Below are positions 18,936-29,730 of a stretch of 64,000 bases of DNA, one piece after another. The translations under genes and the position numbers were made by a program. The notes beneath the pieces are model-generated. The model saw only the letters and a program-made list of their open reading frames with translations. It was not told where the DNA came from and searched no databases. The stretch covers positions 1 to 64,000 of the forward strand of contig NZ_JACVOS010000006.1 in NCBI RefSeq assembly GCF_018882335.1, written 5' to 3'. Each line of letters begins with the position of its first letter. Positions within the stretch are counted from its first letter, which is position 1. The DNA comes from Polynucleobacter sp. AM-25C3. Its GTDB lineage: Bacteria > Pseudomonadota > Gammaproteobacteria > Burkholderiales > Burkholderiaceae.

Positions 18936-19384
18936 TACACGCCTTTCGTACGAACGGCACAAGTGATATTGGCTTCAGCTGCAAGCTCTCCATCAACTGT
19001 CGCTTGTACTTGGAACTTGTAGATGCCAGCGCGCTCACGCTCCAACTTTGCAGTCATGATAAGTTGATCTCCCGGCAATACCGGCTTCTTAAAGCGAGCA
19101 CCATCAATGCCAGCAAAGTAGTAAACAGCATCTTCCGCACGCTCTTCCGAGAACGTCAATAAAGCAGCCGTTTGAGCTAGCGCTTCAATAATCAAGACAC
19201 CAGGCATGACTGGAAAATCCGGAAAATGGCCCTGAAAGAATGGCTCATTCATTGTGACGTTTTTGAGCGCAGTAATGCTTTTACGCGGCTCAAGCTCTAA
19301 TACGCGATCAACCAATAAAAAAGGATAGCGATGCGGCAATAATTTCAAAATCTTATTAATGTCGATGGCGATGGGTTTGCTCAT
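18935..19384 (-). CDS. fabZ: 3-hydroxyacyl-ACP dehydratase FabZ
   Basis: FabZ dehydrates 3-hydroxyacyl-ACP in fatty acid elongation and balances fatty acid against lipid A synthesis. The 149-residue hot-dog protein has [19 protein letters not shown] and the active-site segment [20 protein letters not shown] with His53 and Glu67. It lies between lpxD and lpxA with a one-base overlap to lpxA. Confidence 0.97.
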   Translation of the reverse strand: MSKPIAIDINKILKLLPHRYPFLLVDRVLELEPRKSITALKNVTMNEPFFQGHFPDFPVMPGVLIIEALAQTAALLTFSEERAEDAVYYFAGIDGARFKKPVLPGDQLIMTAKLERERAGIYKFQVQATVDGELAAEANITCAVRTKGV

Positions 19385-19436
19385 GGTTTACCTGCTTATT
19401 TGAGTTACTAAGGATTTGGATTCTATTATTTTAAGA

Positions 19437-20498
19437 CTAGGAGTTTTTGGATTTATCCAATAAACGCAAGCGTTGGCGTATTTTATCGAGACCCCGCAGG
19501 ATAGCTGCATTTTTCTCCCAAGCGCTATGTAGCATTGAGGGATAAACGCCTGTGTAATGCTGGCCTGGCTCAGTAATGGAGCGGATTATCGAGGTATTAC
19601 CAGAAACTGTAGTTCTATCAGCAATCGTGAGATGTCCAGCAAAATTCGCTGCGCCACCAATGATGCAGAAGTTACCAATCTTGGTGCTTCCTGAAATAGC
19701 TGCACAACCCGCAATAACGCAACAGTTACCAATCACTACGTTATGCGCAATTTGTACTTGATTATCAATTTTCGTGCCTGCGCCAATGATGGTGTCGCTC
19801 ATCGCGCCACGATCAATCGTGCTTGATGCGCCAATTTCCACATCATTGCCAATCACTACAGCCCCAGTTTGCGGAATCTTGACCCACTCACCGCCCGTAG
19901 CGGAAAAATCAGGGGCAAAGCCAAAACCATCGGCACCAATCACCGCGCCACTATGAATGATGCAACGCTCACCAATCGTGGTCTCTGAATAAATAGAGGC
20001 ATTGGGGTAAATCAAAGTGTCACTGCCAATGGTGGAATTTCTTGCTACAAAAATATTGCCTAGTAATGTAACGCGCTCACCCAACTTAACGCCAGGGCCG
20101 ATTTGTACAAATGGTCCGATATGGCATGAAGCAGGAATATTTACAGTGGGATCTATTGCTGCGCTTGGATGTATGCCGGGAGCATAAATGGGTGCAGATG
20201 CCTTAGCAAAATACTGCGCCATTCTGGCAAAGCTAGCATAAGGATTTTTTGAGACAAAGTAAACGCGTTTCGCTGAATCCGCACTAGGCATTGCCTGAAG
20301 AAAATCCAGATCCGCTTGGCTAACAATCAATCCCCCCGCAGCGCTATCGCTAGCCTGCTGGCGATACAGCGGATTTGAGAGAAAGGAGATCTGGTTAGAC
20401 TGGGCCCGCTCGAGAGGAGCGAGGCCCTGAAGCGCGAGGGAGCCATCCCCCACCAAGCTTACTTGAAACTGTTCGGCCAGCTCGATGGCGGTGGGCAT
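19437..20498 (-). CDS. lpxD: UDP-3-O-(3-hydroxyacyl)glucosamine N-acyltransferase
   Basis: LpxD adds the N-linked hydroxyacyl chain in lipid A synthesis. The 353-residue protein has an N-terminal uridine-binding domain (1-105), a long hexapeptide beta helix (about 110-320) with the catalytic His in '[12 protein letters not shown]' and a C-terminal helix. It starts 5 bases after the skp-type gene stops, in the conserved bamA-skp-lpxD order. A residue stretch [10 protein letters not shown] is typical of the family. Confidence 0.96.
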   Translation of the reverse strand: MPTAIELAEQFQVSLVGDGSLALQGLAPLERAQSNQISFLSNPLYRQQASDSAAGGLIVSQADLDFLQAMPSADSAKRVYFVSKNPYASFARMAQYFAKASAPIYAPGIHPSAAIDPTVNIPASCHIGPFVQIGPGVKLGERVTLLGNIFVARNSTIGSDTLIYPNASIYSETTIGERCIIHSGAVIGADGFGFAPDFSATGGEWVKIPQTGAVVIGNDVEIGASSTIDRGAMSDTIIGAGTKIDNQVQIAHNVVIGNCCVIAGCAAISGSTKIGNFCIIGGAANFAGHLTIADRTTVSGNTSIIRSITEPGQHYTGVYPSMLHSAWEKNAAILRGLDKIRQRLRLLDKSKNS

Positions 20499-20503
20499 AA
20501 AAC

Positions 20504-21031
20504 TTACTTGAGACTGTTCAAGGCCTTGATGACATCATCAGTAACGTCAACCTTTGGATTGGCATAGGCTGGGTCTTGAATAATGACATCAATTTTTCTT
20601 TGGTCAGCAATTTGCTTGAGGGCTTGGTTTGCTTTTTCAGCAATCTTGGCACGCTCTTCAAAGTTACGCTGATTGAGATCTTCTGTGTATTCGCGTTGCT
20701 TGCGTTGCAATTCGCGATCTTGGTCTGACAACTCACGTTGACGACGTACACGATCCGCTTCAGACATCACCGCTGAATCACGATCCAACTTTTCAGCAGC
20801 CGACTTAATTTTTTGAGCGCTTTCACGAATTTCATTCTGACGCTTCATAAACTCATTTTGCAGCTTAGTCTGACTTGCCTTAGCCATATTCGATTCGTTG
20901 AACACTTTTTCAACGTTAACAGCCGCAACCCGAGTTCCAGCTTCTTGAGCAAATGCCTGTGGCAAAGCAATAAGAGATGAAACGGCAATTAAGCCGTATT
21001 GAATCCATTTAGAAGATTGATAGAGCCTCAT
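20504..21031 (-). CDS. skp: Periplasmic chaperone OmpH/Skp family
   Basis: Skp holds unfolded outer membrane proteins in the periplasm on the way to BamA. From ATG 21031, preceded by an AAGGAAA ribosome binding site, the protein is 175 residues. A signal peptide (MRLYQSSKW to QAFAQEAG) is likely cleaved after AFA. The mature part starts [20 protein letters not shown] and forms a long coiled coil with many Arg, Gln and Glu. It directly follows bamA. Confidence 0.93.
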   Translation of the reverse strand: MRLYQSSKWIQYGLIAVSSLIALPQAFAQEAGTRVAAVNVEKVFNESNMAKASQTKLQNEFMKRQNEIRESAQKIKSAAEKLDRDSAVMSEADRVRRQRELSDQDRELQRKQREYTEDLNQRNFEERAKIAEKANQALKQIADQRKIDVIIQDPAYANPKVDVTDDVIKALNSLK

Positions 21032-21049
21032 AAAACTTTCCTTAAACAA

Positions 21050-23398
21050 TTAAAACGCTGTACCCACTTGGAACTGCAAACGCTGAATATTATCTGTTGG
21101 TAACGATTTGATCGGAATACCATAACTAAATTTCAGTGGGCCCAGTGGTGATATCCATGATAAACCCAAGCCATAAGAATATCGCAAGACGAGATTGATA
21201 TTTTCGTTATAGACATTACCACCGTCTACGAAACCAAATACCCGTAAGGTTTTATCGACGCCAGATCCGGGAACCGGAACGGTATATTCAACGTTAGTCA
21301 CAATTTTGGACTGTCCACCGGTTGGCTGATTTAAGCCGGTATAGGTATTGACATAAGTAGGTCCAAGAGAGCCTGGAGAATAACCTCGAACCGACCCGAT
21401 ACCACCCACATAGTAGTTTTTGGTAATCGGGAACGGGTACTTGCCGTAGGCCTCACCATAACCAACCTCACCATTAAAGGACAAAATATTGCCTTTTGAG
21501 AAAGAGTGGTATTTCTGATATTGCCCAAATAAGCGATAGAACATCATGTTGCCTAAAGGAGTACCCACTTCAGCATTCAATTGCTGCAATGATCCAGTTG
21601 ATGGAATCAAGGCGCTATCACGACCATCGCGTGACCAACCCACAGTAATTGGAACGTTGTAAGTATTCAGTGTCGCAGGATAGCCAGGCGCTGCAATGCC
21701 ATAGTCCTGCATGTAATTTAGATACGGAGTTGGCGTATTGATACTAGATTGAATTTGGAAAACCTCAAAACCAGAGCCAAAGAAAACACGATCCACTTCG
21801 GTATAGGGAACACCAAACTTAATATTGCTACCAACTGACTTGATCTGATAGTCCGGATCACCGGTGTAATACAGCGGCTTGGAAGAGCGGTAGTACAAAT
21901 CGGTGTAGCGACTAATGCCGTCTTCCGTGAAATACGGGTCGTAGTTTGATAAGGCCAAACTTTGATTAATCTTACCAAGAGAAAAATTCAGACCTACCGC
22001 TGTGCCAGTACCAAAGGCATTTTCCTGGTTAATACCTGCAGACAGGATCAACTTCTCAGTAGATGAAAAGCCAGCACCTAAGGTAATTGCGCCCGTTGGC
22101 TTCTCAGTCACCTTAACATTCACATCTACTTGATCGGGGGATCCAGGAACGTCTTGCGTAGAAACATCAGTCTCAGTAAAGTAGCCCAGACGACCTAAAC
22201 GCTTTTTAGATAAATCAATCTTCTCACTATCGAACCATGAACTTTCAAACTGACGCATCTCACGACGAATCACCATATCGCGGGTCTTGGCATTTCCAGT
22301 GACATTGACTTGGCGCACATAAACACGACGACCTGGATCAACTACGAGCGTCAAATCCACTTCACTTAAGTCGCGACGGATGTCTGGCTGGGGATTAATC
22401 GTTGCAAAGGCATAACCATAGGAGCCGAGAATTTCTGCAATTGCTTTAGTGCTTTCGGTTAACTTAGCAGAGGAGAAAGTGTCTCCTGGCTTCAGTTTTA
22501 CCAATTGAATCAGTTCGGCCTCTTTGCCTAGTAAATCGCCAGCCAAGCGGACATCTTTCACCGTGAACTTATTGCCCTCACGAATACTGATGGTCAAGTA
22601 AATACCTTTTTTATCCGGAGTAATCGATACCTGGGTAGATTCAATGACAAATTCAAGATAGCCCCGATTGAGATAGTAAGAGCGAATATTCTCTAAGTCA
22701 GCGGTCAGTTTTTGCTTGGAATACAGATTATCTTTGCTATACCAAGATAGCCATCCACCGGTCTTGAGCTGCATCTGGCTTTTCAGGGTGCTCTCGCTGA
22801 ATACGGCATCACCGATGAAATTAATCTCCTGAATCTTCGCTACAGGACCTTCATCGATATTGAAATAAATCGCTACCTGGTTACGCTCAACAGGGGTCAC
22901 TGTTGCAACCACTTCTGCCGCATACATACCTTTACCGACATATTGGCGCTTGAGCTCTTGTTCTGCTTTGTCAATTAAGGCCTTGTCATAGAAGCGGGCT
23001 TCAGCAACGCCAACTGTTTTTAAGGATTTGCGTACTACTTCCTGGTCAAACTCTTTCATCCCAGTAAATTCAATGCGGGAGATAGTGGGACGCTCTTCAA
23101 CAATCACAATTAAGACACTACCTTGCGCCTGAATCTGCACATCTCGGAAAAAGCCAGTGCTATACAAAGCTTTGATGGCTTCAGCACTTTTCTCTTCTGT
23201 GAAGGTATCACCCACTTGCACGGGCAAGTAACTAAACACGGTGCCTGGCTCAACCCGCTGCAAACCCTCAATACGGATATCTTTGATAACGAAGGTTTCT
23301 GCTGCTTGAGCATTTATACACAGACCGGCAGCAATAATCAGGGCGATTTGGGCAACAAATCGAGTTACAGAGCGAAAAGAAGGGTTCAAAAAATTCAA
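21050..23398 (-). CDS. bamA: Outer membrane protein assembly factor BamA
   Basis: BamA is the central Omp85 protein that inserts beta-barrel proteins in the outer membrane. The 782-residue protein has a signal peptide (ending INAQAAETF), five POTRA domains (about 33-430; the first begins VIKDIRIEGLQRVEPGTVFS) and a C-terminal 16-strand barrel with the conserved VRGYSPGSLGP loop segment and a terminal Phe (FQVGTAF). The start is a TTG at 23398 overlapping the rseP stop (TTGA); no ribosome binding site is obvious, so coupling to rseP is likely. Confidence 0.96.
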   Translation of the reverse strand: MNFLNPSFRSVTRFVAQIALIIAAGLCINAQAAETFVIKDIRIEGLQRVEPGTVFSYLPVQVGDTFTEEKSAEAIKALYSTGFFRDVQIQAQGSVLIVIVEERPTISRIEFTGMKEFDQEVVRKSLKTVGVAEARFYDKALIDKAEQELKRQYVGKGMYAAEVVATVTPVERNQVAIYFNIDEGPVAKIQEINFIGDAVFSESTLKSQMQLKTGGWLSWYSKDNLYSKQKLTADLENIRSYYLNRGYLEFVIESTQVSITPDKKGIYLTISIREGNKFTVKDVRLAGDLLGKEAELIQLVKLKPGDTFSSAKLTESTKAIAEILGSYGYAFATINPQPDIRRDLSEVDLTLVVDPGRRVYVRQVNVTGNAKTRDMVIRREMRQFESSWFDSEKIDLSKKRLGRLGYFTETDVSTQDVPGSPDQVDVNVKVTEKPTGAITLGAGFSSTEKLILSAGINQENAFGTGTAVGLNFSLGKINQSLALSNYDPYFTEDGISRYTDLYYRSSKPLYYTGDPDYQIKSVGSNIKFGVPYTEVDRVFFGSGFEVFQIQSSINTPTPYLNYMQDYGIAAPGYPATLNTYNVPITVGWSRDGRDSALIPSTGSLQQLNAEVGTPLGNMMFYRLFGQYQKYHSFSKGNILSFNGEVGYGEAYGKYPFPITKNYYVGGIGSVRGYSPGSLGPTYVNTYTGLNQPTGGQSKIVTNVEYTVPVPGSGVDKTLRVFGFVDGGNVYNENINLVLRYSYGLGLSWISPLGPLKFSYGIPIKSLPTDNIQRLQFQVGTAF

Positions 23399-24528
23399 GG
23401 TGAAAGGTAGCGTTGCAAATCGTTAAACAAGGCTAACAAGGAAAGAGATATCAGTAGCAAAAAACCCACTTTTTGGAGCTTTTCCTGCATCGATAATGAA
23501 ATTCGCTTGCCAACAACCAACTCCCATGCATCATACAGGAGCTGACCCCCATCTAGCATTGGGAGAGGCACCAAATTCAAGAGTCCGATACTGATACTCA
23601 TGAGGGCCAAAAAGGCTACAAATGGCTGCCAGCCCACCTGAGCAGACTTCCCCGCCATATCAGCAATGCTTAAGGGTCCGCCAAGCTGCTTTAAGGTCGT
23701 TTTGCCGGTAAATAAACCCAGCATTAGCCGCAGGGAGACCTTGGTAATTAAAAATACCCGCTGACTGGCAAAGCCCAGGGCATCTATAGGGCCTAATTTG
23801 AGCTCTTTCCACTCCGAAGGTGAGCTGATTACTGGAAGCAGGCCTAGCGCCTGAAAGGGGTCAGATTCTGGCGCTACTTGCGGTAAATCACCCCGCTTGA
23901 ATGATTTGACGTGGCGACCACCAGAAACATCTTGCATCTCGAGAGCAAAACCCTGCTCCCCAGTGATGGCATCCAATAATAGCCAGCGCAAGGCATTCCA
24001 ACTGGGAACAGGATCAAAATCCTCAAGGATTGGGGCGCCACCCTCATCAGATGACAAAGATTGCCAGCCGATGACCTGATCACCTGCTACTACGCCTAAT
24101 TTGGCAGCAACCGATTGCTCGGGCGGAGCTTGAAGTCGAGCAGGCAACTGAGGCACACCCGAGACATAAATCACAGAGAACAAAATCACCGCCAACAGGA
24201 AATTGGCAAAGGGTCCCGCTGCTACGATCAAGGACCGCTGCCAAAGCGGCTTTACATCAAATGATTCTGGGCGATCTGCAGAGCTGATCGATTGCTGACT
24301 ATCGCGCCCGTCCAGCAATTTCACATAACCGCCCAAGGGAATGGAGGCAAGGACCCATTCGGTTCCGTTGCTCGCACGATGAGTAAATAGCGGCCTGCCA
24401 AATCCCAGGGCAAAGCGAAGGACTTTAACGCCACACAAACGTGCAGCTAAAAAATGGCCATACTCATGAAAGCTAACCAGCACACCTAGCGTGACCAAGA
24501 ATGCAGCAAGAGTAATTAAAGCCTGCAC
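23395..24528 (-). CDS. rseP: Site-2 protease RseP, short form with one PDZ domain
   Basis: RseP is an inner-membrane zinc metalloprotease that cleaves anti-sigma factors such as RseA and remnant signal peptides. HEYGH at 21-25 supplies the zinc ligands and LPMLDGG (about 323-329) the third. Membrane segments are at about 1-20, 100-123, 300-322 and 355-372. Between them I see only one PDZ-like region (about 125-235), and the 377-residue length is some 70 residues shorter than the two-PDZ E. coli enzyme. The GTG start at 24528 gives MQALITLAAFLVTLG. It is in the standard dxr-rseP-bamA order. Confidence 0.92.
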   Translation of the reverse strand: MQALITLAAFLVTLGVLVSFHEYGHFLAARLCGVKVLRFALGFGRPLFTHRASNGTEWVLASIPLGGYVKLLDGRDSQQSISSADRPESFDVKPLWQRSLIVAAGPFANFLLAVILFSVIYVSGVPQLPARLQAPPEQSVAAKLGVVAGDQVIGWQSLSSDEGGAPILEDFDPVPSWNALRWLLLDAITGEQGFALEMQDVSGGRHVKSFKRGDLPQVAPESDPFQALGLLPVISSPSEWKELKLGPIDALGFASQRVFLITKVSLRLMLGLFTGKTTLKQLGGPLSIADMAGKSAQVGWQPFVAFLALMSISIGLLNLVPLPMLDGGQLLYDAWELVVGKRISLSMQEKLQKVGFLLLISLSLLALFNDLQRYLSP

Positions 24529-24543
24529 AAAATTACCGATCTC

Positions 24544-25731
24544 TCACCTGATATCGCGAATGAAATCACTCGCAATCTGACGTGCTTTCGTATCTGCACT
24601 AAGAATGGTCTCCAGAGAGCCCGCAGAAACGGAGGGCACCGCGTTTAATGTGCGCTCCACCACTTCCGCAATCTTTAAATAAGGCAAACCTTCATCTAAA
24701 AAAGCGGCGACTGCGATTTCATTAGCGGCATTGAGTATGGCGGGTGCAGTGCCGCCCGTTTTAGCAGCTGCAAATGCCAAGCTCAAACAAGGAAATTGAG
24801 CGAGATTGGGTTCGGAAAAACTTAGTCCAGCTAACTGCGTCAGATTTAATGGCGCTACGCCAGCATCGATACGCTCGGGCCATGCCAATCCATAGGCAAT
24901 GGGTGTGCGCATGTCAGGCTGACCCATTTGCGCTAGCACTGAACCATCACGATAGCGCACCATCGAATGCACCACGCTCTGCGGATGAATCAATACCTTA
25001 ATTTGATTTAGCGGCAAACCAAACAACCAAAAAGCCTCGATCACCTCAAGGCCCTTATTCATCATCGTCGCAGAATCTACTGAAATCTTTCGACCCATCA
25101 CCCAGTTAGGATGCGCGCAGGCTTGCTCCGGTGTGATGTTCGCCAAATCTGTTATCGGCATATCTCTAAATGGGCCACCAGAGGCCGTTAACCAAAGCTC
25201 TTCAACCCCCAAATGATCTAATGGGTTTTTGGTAAAACGATCAGGCAGGCATTGGAAAATAGCATTGTGCTCACTATCGATCGGCAATAGCTCACCTCCA
25301 CCGGCTTTCATGGCTTGCATAAATAAATCGCCTGACATCACGAGCGCTTCTTTATTAGCTAGCAATACACGCTTACCCGCTTGCGCCGCAGCTAAGGCTG
25401 GGACCAGGCCAGCCGCACCGACAATCGCGGCCATCACGGTGTCGCATCCAGATTCGGTCACTGCACTAACTAAGGCTCCAGGTCCATAGAGGACTTGAGT
25501 GGATATCTTCTTTTCCTGCAAGAGTCGACTCAGCTGAGCAGCGCCGTCAGCGTCAGCAACAACTGCAATAGCAGGATTGAACTCAATACATTGCTCAGCT
25601 AAACGTTCAATTTGTTTTGCGGCAGTGAGTGCCACTACCTGAAAGCGATCGGGATGTGCACGAATCACATCTAGAGTATTTACGCCAATTGATCCCGTCG
25701 ACCCGAGGATGGCAACTTTCTTGACCGACAT
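24544..25731 (-). CDS. dxr: 1-deoxy-D-xylulose-5-phosphate reductoisomerase
   Basis: Dxr makes 2-C-methyl-D-erythritol 4-phosphate with NADPH, the committed step of the MEP isoprenoid pathway that feeds uppS nearby. The 395-residue protein has the nucleotide-binding [14 protein letters not shown] at the N-terminus, the metal/substrate segment [13 protein letters not shown], and '[10 protein letters not shown]'. Its ATG overlaps the cdsA stop by one base (TAATG). Confidence 0.97.
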   Translation of the reverse strand: MSVKKVAILGSTGSIGVNTLDVIRAHPDRFQVVALTAAKQIERLAEQCIEFNPAIAVVADADGAAQLSRLLQEKKISTQVLYGPGALVSAVTESGCDTVMAAIVGAAGLVPALAAAQAGKRVLLANKEALVMSGDLFMQAMKAGGGELLPIDSEHNAIFQCLPDRFTKNPLDHLGVEELWLTASGGPFRDMPITDLANITPEQACAHPNWVMGRKISVDSATMMNKGLEVIEAFWLFGLPLNQIKVLIHPQSVVHSMVRYRDGSVLAQMGQPDMRTPIAYGLAWPERIDAGVAPLNLTQLAGLSFSEPNLAQFPCLSLAFAAAKTGGTAPAILNAANEIAVAAFLDEGLPYLKIAEVVERTLNAVPSVSAGSLETILSADTKARQIASDFIRDIR

Positions 25732-26558
25732 TAAATAAACCCGGCAAGCAGCGCAGCAATCGGCATGGTTGGAATGAGTGCATCAACACGATCCAAAACA
25801 CCGCCATGGCCAGGCAGCAAATGACTGCTGTCTTTAACGCCAGCCAAGCGTTTTAACTGAGACTCAAATAAATCACCGAAGACGCTAAATGCAGCCAATA
25901 CCGTCACCATCAAGAACATGGGAACCCAACCAAACCGAATCGCCCAAGCTCCAAACAAAGTATCCCCAAGCGGTAAATACACCACGCACAACAATGCATA
26001 GAGATAGCAAAGCACTAAGCCACCCAGCGCTCCTTCAATCGATTTTCCGGGGCTAATTTGCACGGCTAGTTTATGTTTACCAAATGCCTTGCCAACGAAA
26101 TAAGCACCAATATCAGCCACCCAGACCAAGGCCATACTGCTTAATAAAAATACCAAACCCAGTTCACGTAAGAAAACCAAAGCAAACCAAGTCGCTGGAA
26201 GAATGATAAGTCCGAGAATGCTGTAGAAAGGCTTAAATTTCTGCAGGGAGAGATTCATACCGTTTGCCAAAATGAATGGCGCAAGAAAGAACCAAAATAA
26301 GACAGCCATCATCAGCAAAGAAAACTGCCATGAGATGGCTTGCATACCCAACAAAAATAAAATGATTGCTAAGCAAAAAGCGGCGTAGAGCCATGCGGCT
26401 AATTTCGCTTCAGGCGCAATCATGCGGCTCCATTCCCAAGCGGCAGCTACCAGCGCAAGTAGGAAAAAAGCACCGAGATAAAACGGTGGCAATAAAAATA
26501 AGATGGGCAATAGCACTGCCATCAGAATGGTGGCAGTAATGATTCGGGTTTTTAACAT
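25731..26558 (-). CDS. cdsA: Phosphatidate cytidylyltransferase
   Basis: CdsA forms CDP-diacylglycerol from phosphatidate and CTP in the inner membrane. The 275-residue protein has about eight hydrophobic segments and the C-terminal family signature beginning '[20 protein letters not shown]' and continuing through [15 protein letters not shown]. It sits between uppS and dxr in the conserved cluster, 15 bases after uppS. Confidence 0.96.
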   Translation of the reverse strand: MLKTRIITATILMAVLLPILFLLPPFYLGAFFLLALVAAAWEWSRMIAPEAKLAAWLYAAFCLAIILFLLGMQAISWQFSLLMMAVLFWFFLAPFILANGMNLSLQKFKPFYSILGLIILPATWFALVFLRELGLVFLLSSMALVWVADIGAYFVGKAFGKHKLAVQISPGKSIEGALGGLVLCYLYALLCVVYLPLGDTLFGAWAIRFGWVPMFLMVTVLAAFSVFGDLFESQLKRLAGVKDSSHLLPGHGGVLDRVDALIPTMPIAALLAGFI

Positions 26559-26573
26559 AGGGGGATAAAGGGC

Positions 26574-27347
26574 TTAGACTGCGTCGCTCATTGGCTCGGA
26601 AGCTAGCTGAGCACTCGTACGCCCAAAACGACGCTCACGCTGACTAAACCAATCAAAAGCCTTGTGTAATTCAGCCTCATCAAAATCAGGCCAGAGTATG
26701 TCCGTGAAATACAACTCGGTATAGGCTAGTTGCCATAGCAAGAAGTTGCTGACGCGCTGCTCACCACCAGTACGAATAAACAAATCTGGCTCTGGTGCAT
26801 AGGCCATCGACAAATGAGGCTGAAGCAATTCTTCGGAAACTTGCTCAGGCTTTAAGTCGGGATTGGCAACTAAACATTGGCGCATGGCCTGCAAAATATC
26901 CCAACGTCCGCCATAGTTGGCGGCGATAGTAAAAGTAAGCCCCTTACATCCAGCAGTTTTTTCTTCAGAAAATTGCACCATCTCTTGAATCGCAGAATCA
27001 AAGCGACTCAAGTCGCCAATGAGACGCAGAGAGATATCGTTTTCAGCAAGGCGGGAGACTTCGCTTTTCAATGACTTCAAAAATAGCTTCATTAAAAAAC
27101 CCACCTCTTCCGGTGGGCGGCGCCAGTTCTCGGAACTGAACGCAAACACGGTGAGGTATTCCACACCAAGGCGACGGCACTCTTGAACAATTTTACGTAC
27201 TGAGCCCAAACCTTCGGAGTGACCTGCTACGCGCGGCATGAAACGCTTACTAGCCCAGCGCCCATTGCCGTCCATGATGATGGCAACATGGCGTGGAATA
27301 GCGCGAACCTCCGGAACAACTAAGGTGGAACTAGTATGGGGAGTCAT
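26574..27347 (-). CDS. uppS: Undecaprenyl diphosphate synthase
   Basis: UppS extends farnesyl diphosphate with isopentenyl units to make the C55 carrier lipid for cell wall and O-antigen synthesis. The 257-residue protein has the cis-prenyltransferase signature [13 protein letters not shown] with Asp26, '[12 protein letters not shown]' and the C-terminal '[20 protein letters not shown]'. It lies 32 bases after frr. Confidence 0.97.
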   Translation of the reverse strand: MTPHTSSTLVVPEVRAIPRHVAIIMDGNGRWASKRFMPRVAGHSEGLGSVRKIVQECRRLGVEYLTVFAFSSENWRRPPEEVGFLMKLFLKSLKSEVSRLAENDISLRLIGDLSRFDSAIQEMVQFSEEKTAGCKGLTFTIAANYGGRWDILQAMRQCLVANPDLKPEQVSEELLQPHLSMAYAPEPDLFIRTGGEQRVSNFLLWQLAYTELYFTDILWPDFDEAELHKAFDWFSQRERRFGRTSAQLASEPMSDAV

Positions 27348-27379
27348 TGATCTTGATGTAGAAGAAATGGATCTGACGA

Positions 27380-27940
27380 CTAAACCGTCATGATCTCTTT
27401 TTCTTTTTCTGAAACGATCTTGTCGATATCTACCACGGCACGATCAGTCATCTTCTGAATCTCGTCTGTCGCACGACGCTCATCATCCTCGGAAATTTCT
27501 TTATCTTTGGTGAGACGCTTTAAATATTCGTTTGCATCACGGCGTAAATTGCGGACAGCAATTTTGGTATCTTCGCCCTCGTTTCTCACAACCTTCGTCA
27601 AGTCACGACGACGCTCTTCAGTTAGCGCAGGCATTGGTACACGAATAACGGTACCTTGGGATGCGGGATTGAGACCTAAATCAGAGTCACGAATGGCCTT
27701 CTCAATTGCGGCAACCATGGTCTTTTCAAATGGTTGAACATTAATCGTTCTGGCATCAGCCAAACCTAAGCTAGCCACTTGGCTCAGCGGCGTTGGATTA
27801 CCGTAGTAATCGACTTGGATATGCTCCAAAATTCCAGGGTTTGCACGACCAGATCGGATCTTCGCCAAATTGGTCTTCAAGGCCTCAAGAGACTTCTGCA
27901 TCTTTTGATCGCTAGTGGTTTTAATTTCTGCTGCGGACAT
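27380..27940 (-). CDS. frr: Ribosome recycling factor
   Basis: Frr splits post-termination ribosomes with EF-G. The 186-residue protein has [21 protein letters not shown] near residue 30 and '[20 protein letters not shown]' in the C-terminal helices. A strong AGGAGG sits just upstream; I choose ATG 27940 over the TTG one codon earlier because the spacing to AGGAGG is better. It follows pyrH by 11 bases. Confidence 0.96.
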   Translation of the reverse strand: MSAAEIKTTSDQKMQKSLEALKTNLAKIRSGRANPGILEHIQVDYYGNPTPLSQVASLGLADARTINVQPFEKTMVAAIEKAIRDSDLGLNPASQGTVIRVPMPALTEERRRDLTKVVRNEGEDTKIAVRNLRRDANEYLKRLTKDKEISEDDERRATDEIQKMTDRAVVDIDKIVSEKEKEIMTV

Positions 27941-27951
27941 CAAGCCTCCTA

Positions 27952-28662
27952 TTAAACGTGTACTAAAGTACCTTCAGACTCACCCTGAACCACACGCATC
28001 AGAGCGCCTGGCTTGAGGATCGAAAATACTTTGATTGGTAATTTGCGATCGCGGCACAACGCAAATGCCGTTGCATCCATGACCTGTAAGTTTTTGATGA
28101 TGGCTTCATCAAAAGTAATGGTTTTGTAGAGGGTAGCCGTTGGGTCTTTCATTGGATCGGCGCTGTAAATACCATCGACCTTGGTAGCTTTCAACACAAT
28201 CTCCACACCCATCTCTGCGCCACGCAAAGCCGCTGCGGTATCGGTAGTAAAGAAAGGGTTGCCGGTACCCGCCGCAAAAATCACCACCTTGCCCTCACCT
28301 AATGCACGAATGGCACGCGGGCGAATATAAGGCTCAACCACTTGATCCATTCTTAAAGCGGATTGCACGCGGGCCTCGACGCCTTTTTGACGCAAGGCAT
28401 CTTGCAGCGCAAGAGAATTCATCATGGTGGCAAGCATTCCCATGTAGTCAGCCGTTGCACGATCCATACCGGCCGCACCACCTGCTACCCCACGGAAAAT
28501 ATTTCCGCCACCGATCACGATTGCTAACTGAACGCCGCTGTTCACTACATCGGCAATTTCTGTGACCATGGAATCAATAGTGACTGGATTGATGCCAAAA
28601 GCATCATCCCCCATCAGGGCTTCACCAGAAAGTTTCAAGAGAACACGTTTGTAGGCTGGCAT
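27952..28662 (-). CDS. pyrH: UMP kinase
   Basis: PyrH phosphorylates UMP to UDP. The 236-residue amino-acid-kinase-fold protein has [19 protein letters not shown] at the start, '[11 protein letters not shown]', '[20 protein letters not shown]' and '[12 protein letters not shown]'. It begins a second transcription unit with frr after the terminator that follows tsf, though readthrough is possible. Confidence 0.97.
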   Translation of the reverse strand: MPAYKRVLLKLSGEALMGDDAFGINPVTIDSMVTEIADVVNSGVQLAIVIGGGNIFRGVAGGAAGMDRATADYMGMLATMMNSLALQDALRQKGVEARVQSALRMDQVVEPYIRPRAIRALGEGKVVIFAAGTGNPFFTTDTAAALRGAEMGVEIVLKATKVDGIYSADPMKDPTATLYKTITFDEAIIKNLQVMDATAFALCRDRKLPIKVFSILKPGALMRVVQGESEGTLVHV

Positions 28663-28770
28663 CGTTTTATTTTCCGTAATTAGCCAAGCAATTTACTTGC
28701 TTAGCGTATTGATCTTTAAGTACTTTTTAATATCTTGCCCAAATTATAAAGGGCTTGGGACAGATCAAAC

Positions 28771-28806
28771 AAAAGGGCATAGAAACCGAGATTCCTATGC
28801 CCTTTT
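28771..28806 (-). terminator. Terminator/attenuator between tsf and pyrH
   Basis: AAAAGGGCATAG (28771-28782) and CTATGCCCTTTT (28795-28806) form a perfect 12-bp stem with a 12-base loop and T-runs on both strands. It lies 45 bases after the tsf stop and ends, or attenuates, the rpsB-tsf transcript. Confidence 0.88.
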
Positions 28807-28851
28807 GAGGATTACAGCCTTACTGGGCAAGCCCAGCAATATTGGAGCTAA

Positions 28852-29730
28852 TTAAGCGCCTTTAGCAGCGGCAACCTGAGCAGCCACTTCAGCTGCAAAG
28901 TCGTCCTGACGCTTCTCAATGCCCTCGCCTACAACAAACATGGTGAAACCCTTGATTGTTGTATTGGCAGCCTTGAGCATTTGCTCAACGGATTGCTTGT
29001 CGTTTTTAACGAAAGTTTGGTTCAACAAAGACACCTCTTTGAGGTACTTCTGAATAGAACCTTCAACCATCTTCTCAACGATTTCTGGTGGTTTGCCAGA
29101 TTCAGCAGCCTTTTGAACCGCAACACTACGCTCAACAGCAATTGCTTCAGCAGGAACATCAGCCATCGACAAAGCCACTGGCTTCATTGCAGCAATATGC
29201 ATTGCTACGTCTTTAGCTGCAGTTTCGTCGCCTTCGAACTCAACCATGACACCGATACGAGTACCGTGGAGGTAAGAAACCAACTTGTTGCTACCAGCAA
29301 AACGCTTGAAGCGACGCGGCATGATGTTCTCGCCGATCTTACCGATCAAGGCGCTACGAACTTCGTCAACTGTTTGACCGCTCATTGGCAATGCAAGTAA
29401 TGCAGCAACGTCAGCTGGATTCTTTTCAGCAACCAATTTCACGCACTCATTCGTAAATGCCAAAAAGTCATCGTTCTTAGAAACGAAGTCAGTTTCGCAG
29501 TTCACTTCAAGCAAAGCACCGTTAGTGCCGTCGATGAATGAAGCAACAATACCTTCAGCAGTAACGCGGGACGCAGCTTTACCAGCCTTACTTCCCAGCT
29601 TTACACGCAGAATCTCTTCTGCACGAGCCATATCGCCATCAGCCTCAGTCAAGGCCTTCTTGCACTCCATCATCGGAGCATCAGTTTTGGCGCGTAACTC
29701 GCCAACCATTGCAGCGGTAATAGCAGCCAT
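28852..29730 (-). CDS. tsf: Elongation factor Ts
   Basis: EF-Ts is the nucleotide exchange factor of EF-Tu. The 292-residue protein has the UBA-like N-terminal [20 protein letters not shown], the core signature '[17 protein letters not shown]' and the C-terminal module. Its ATG overlaps the rpsB TAA by one base, tighter than the spacer usual between these two genes. Confidence 0.97.
   Translation of the reverse strand: MAAITAAMVGELRAKTDAPMMECKKALTEADGDMARAEEILRVKLGSKAGKAASRVTAEGIVASFIDGTNGALLEVNCETDFVSKNDDFLAFTNECVKLVAEKNPADVAALLALPMSGQTVDEVRSALIGKIGENIMPRRFKRFAGSNKLVSYLHGTRIGVMVEFEGDETAAKDVAMHIAAMKPVALSMADVPAEAIAVERSVAVQKAAESGKPPEIVEKMVEGSIQKYLKEVSLLNQTFVKNDKQSVEQMLKAANTTIKGFTMFVVGEGIEKRQDDFAAEVAAQVAAAKGA

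Noticed and set aside
28981-29400. Plus-strand ORF of 139 codons antisense to tsf
   Set aside because: It has no ribosome binding site and no known motif, and lies wholly within a highly expressed, conserved gene.
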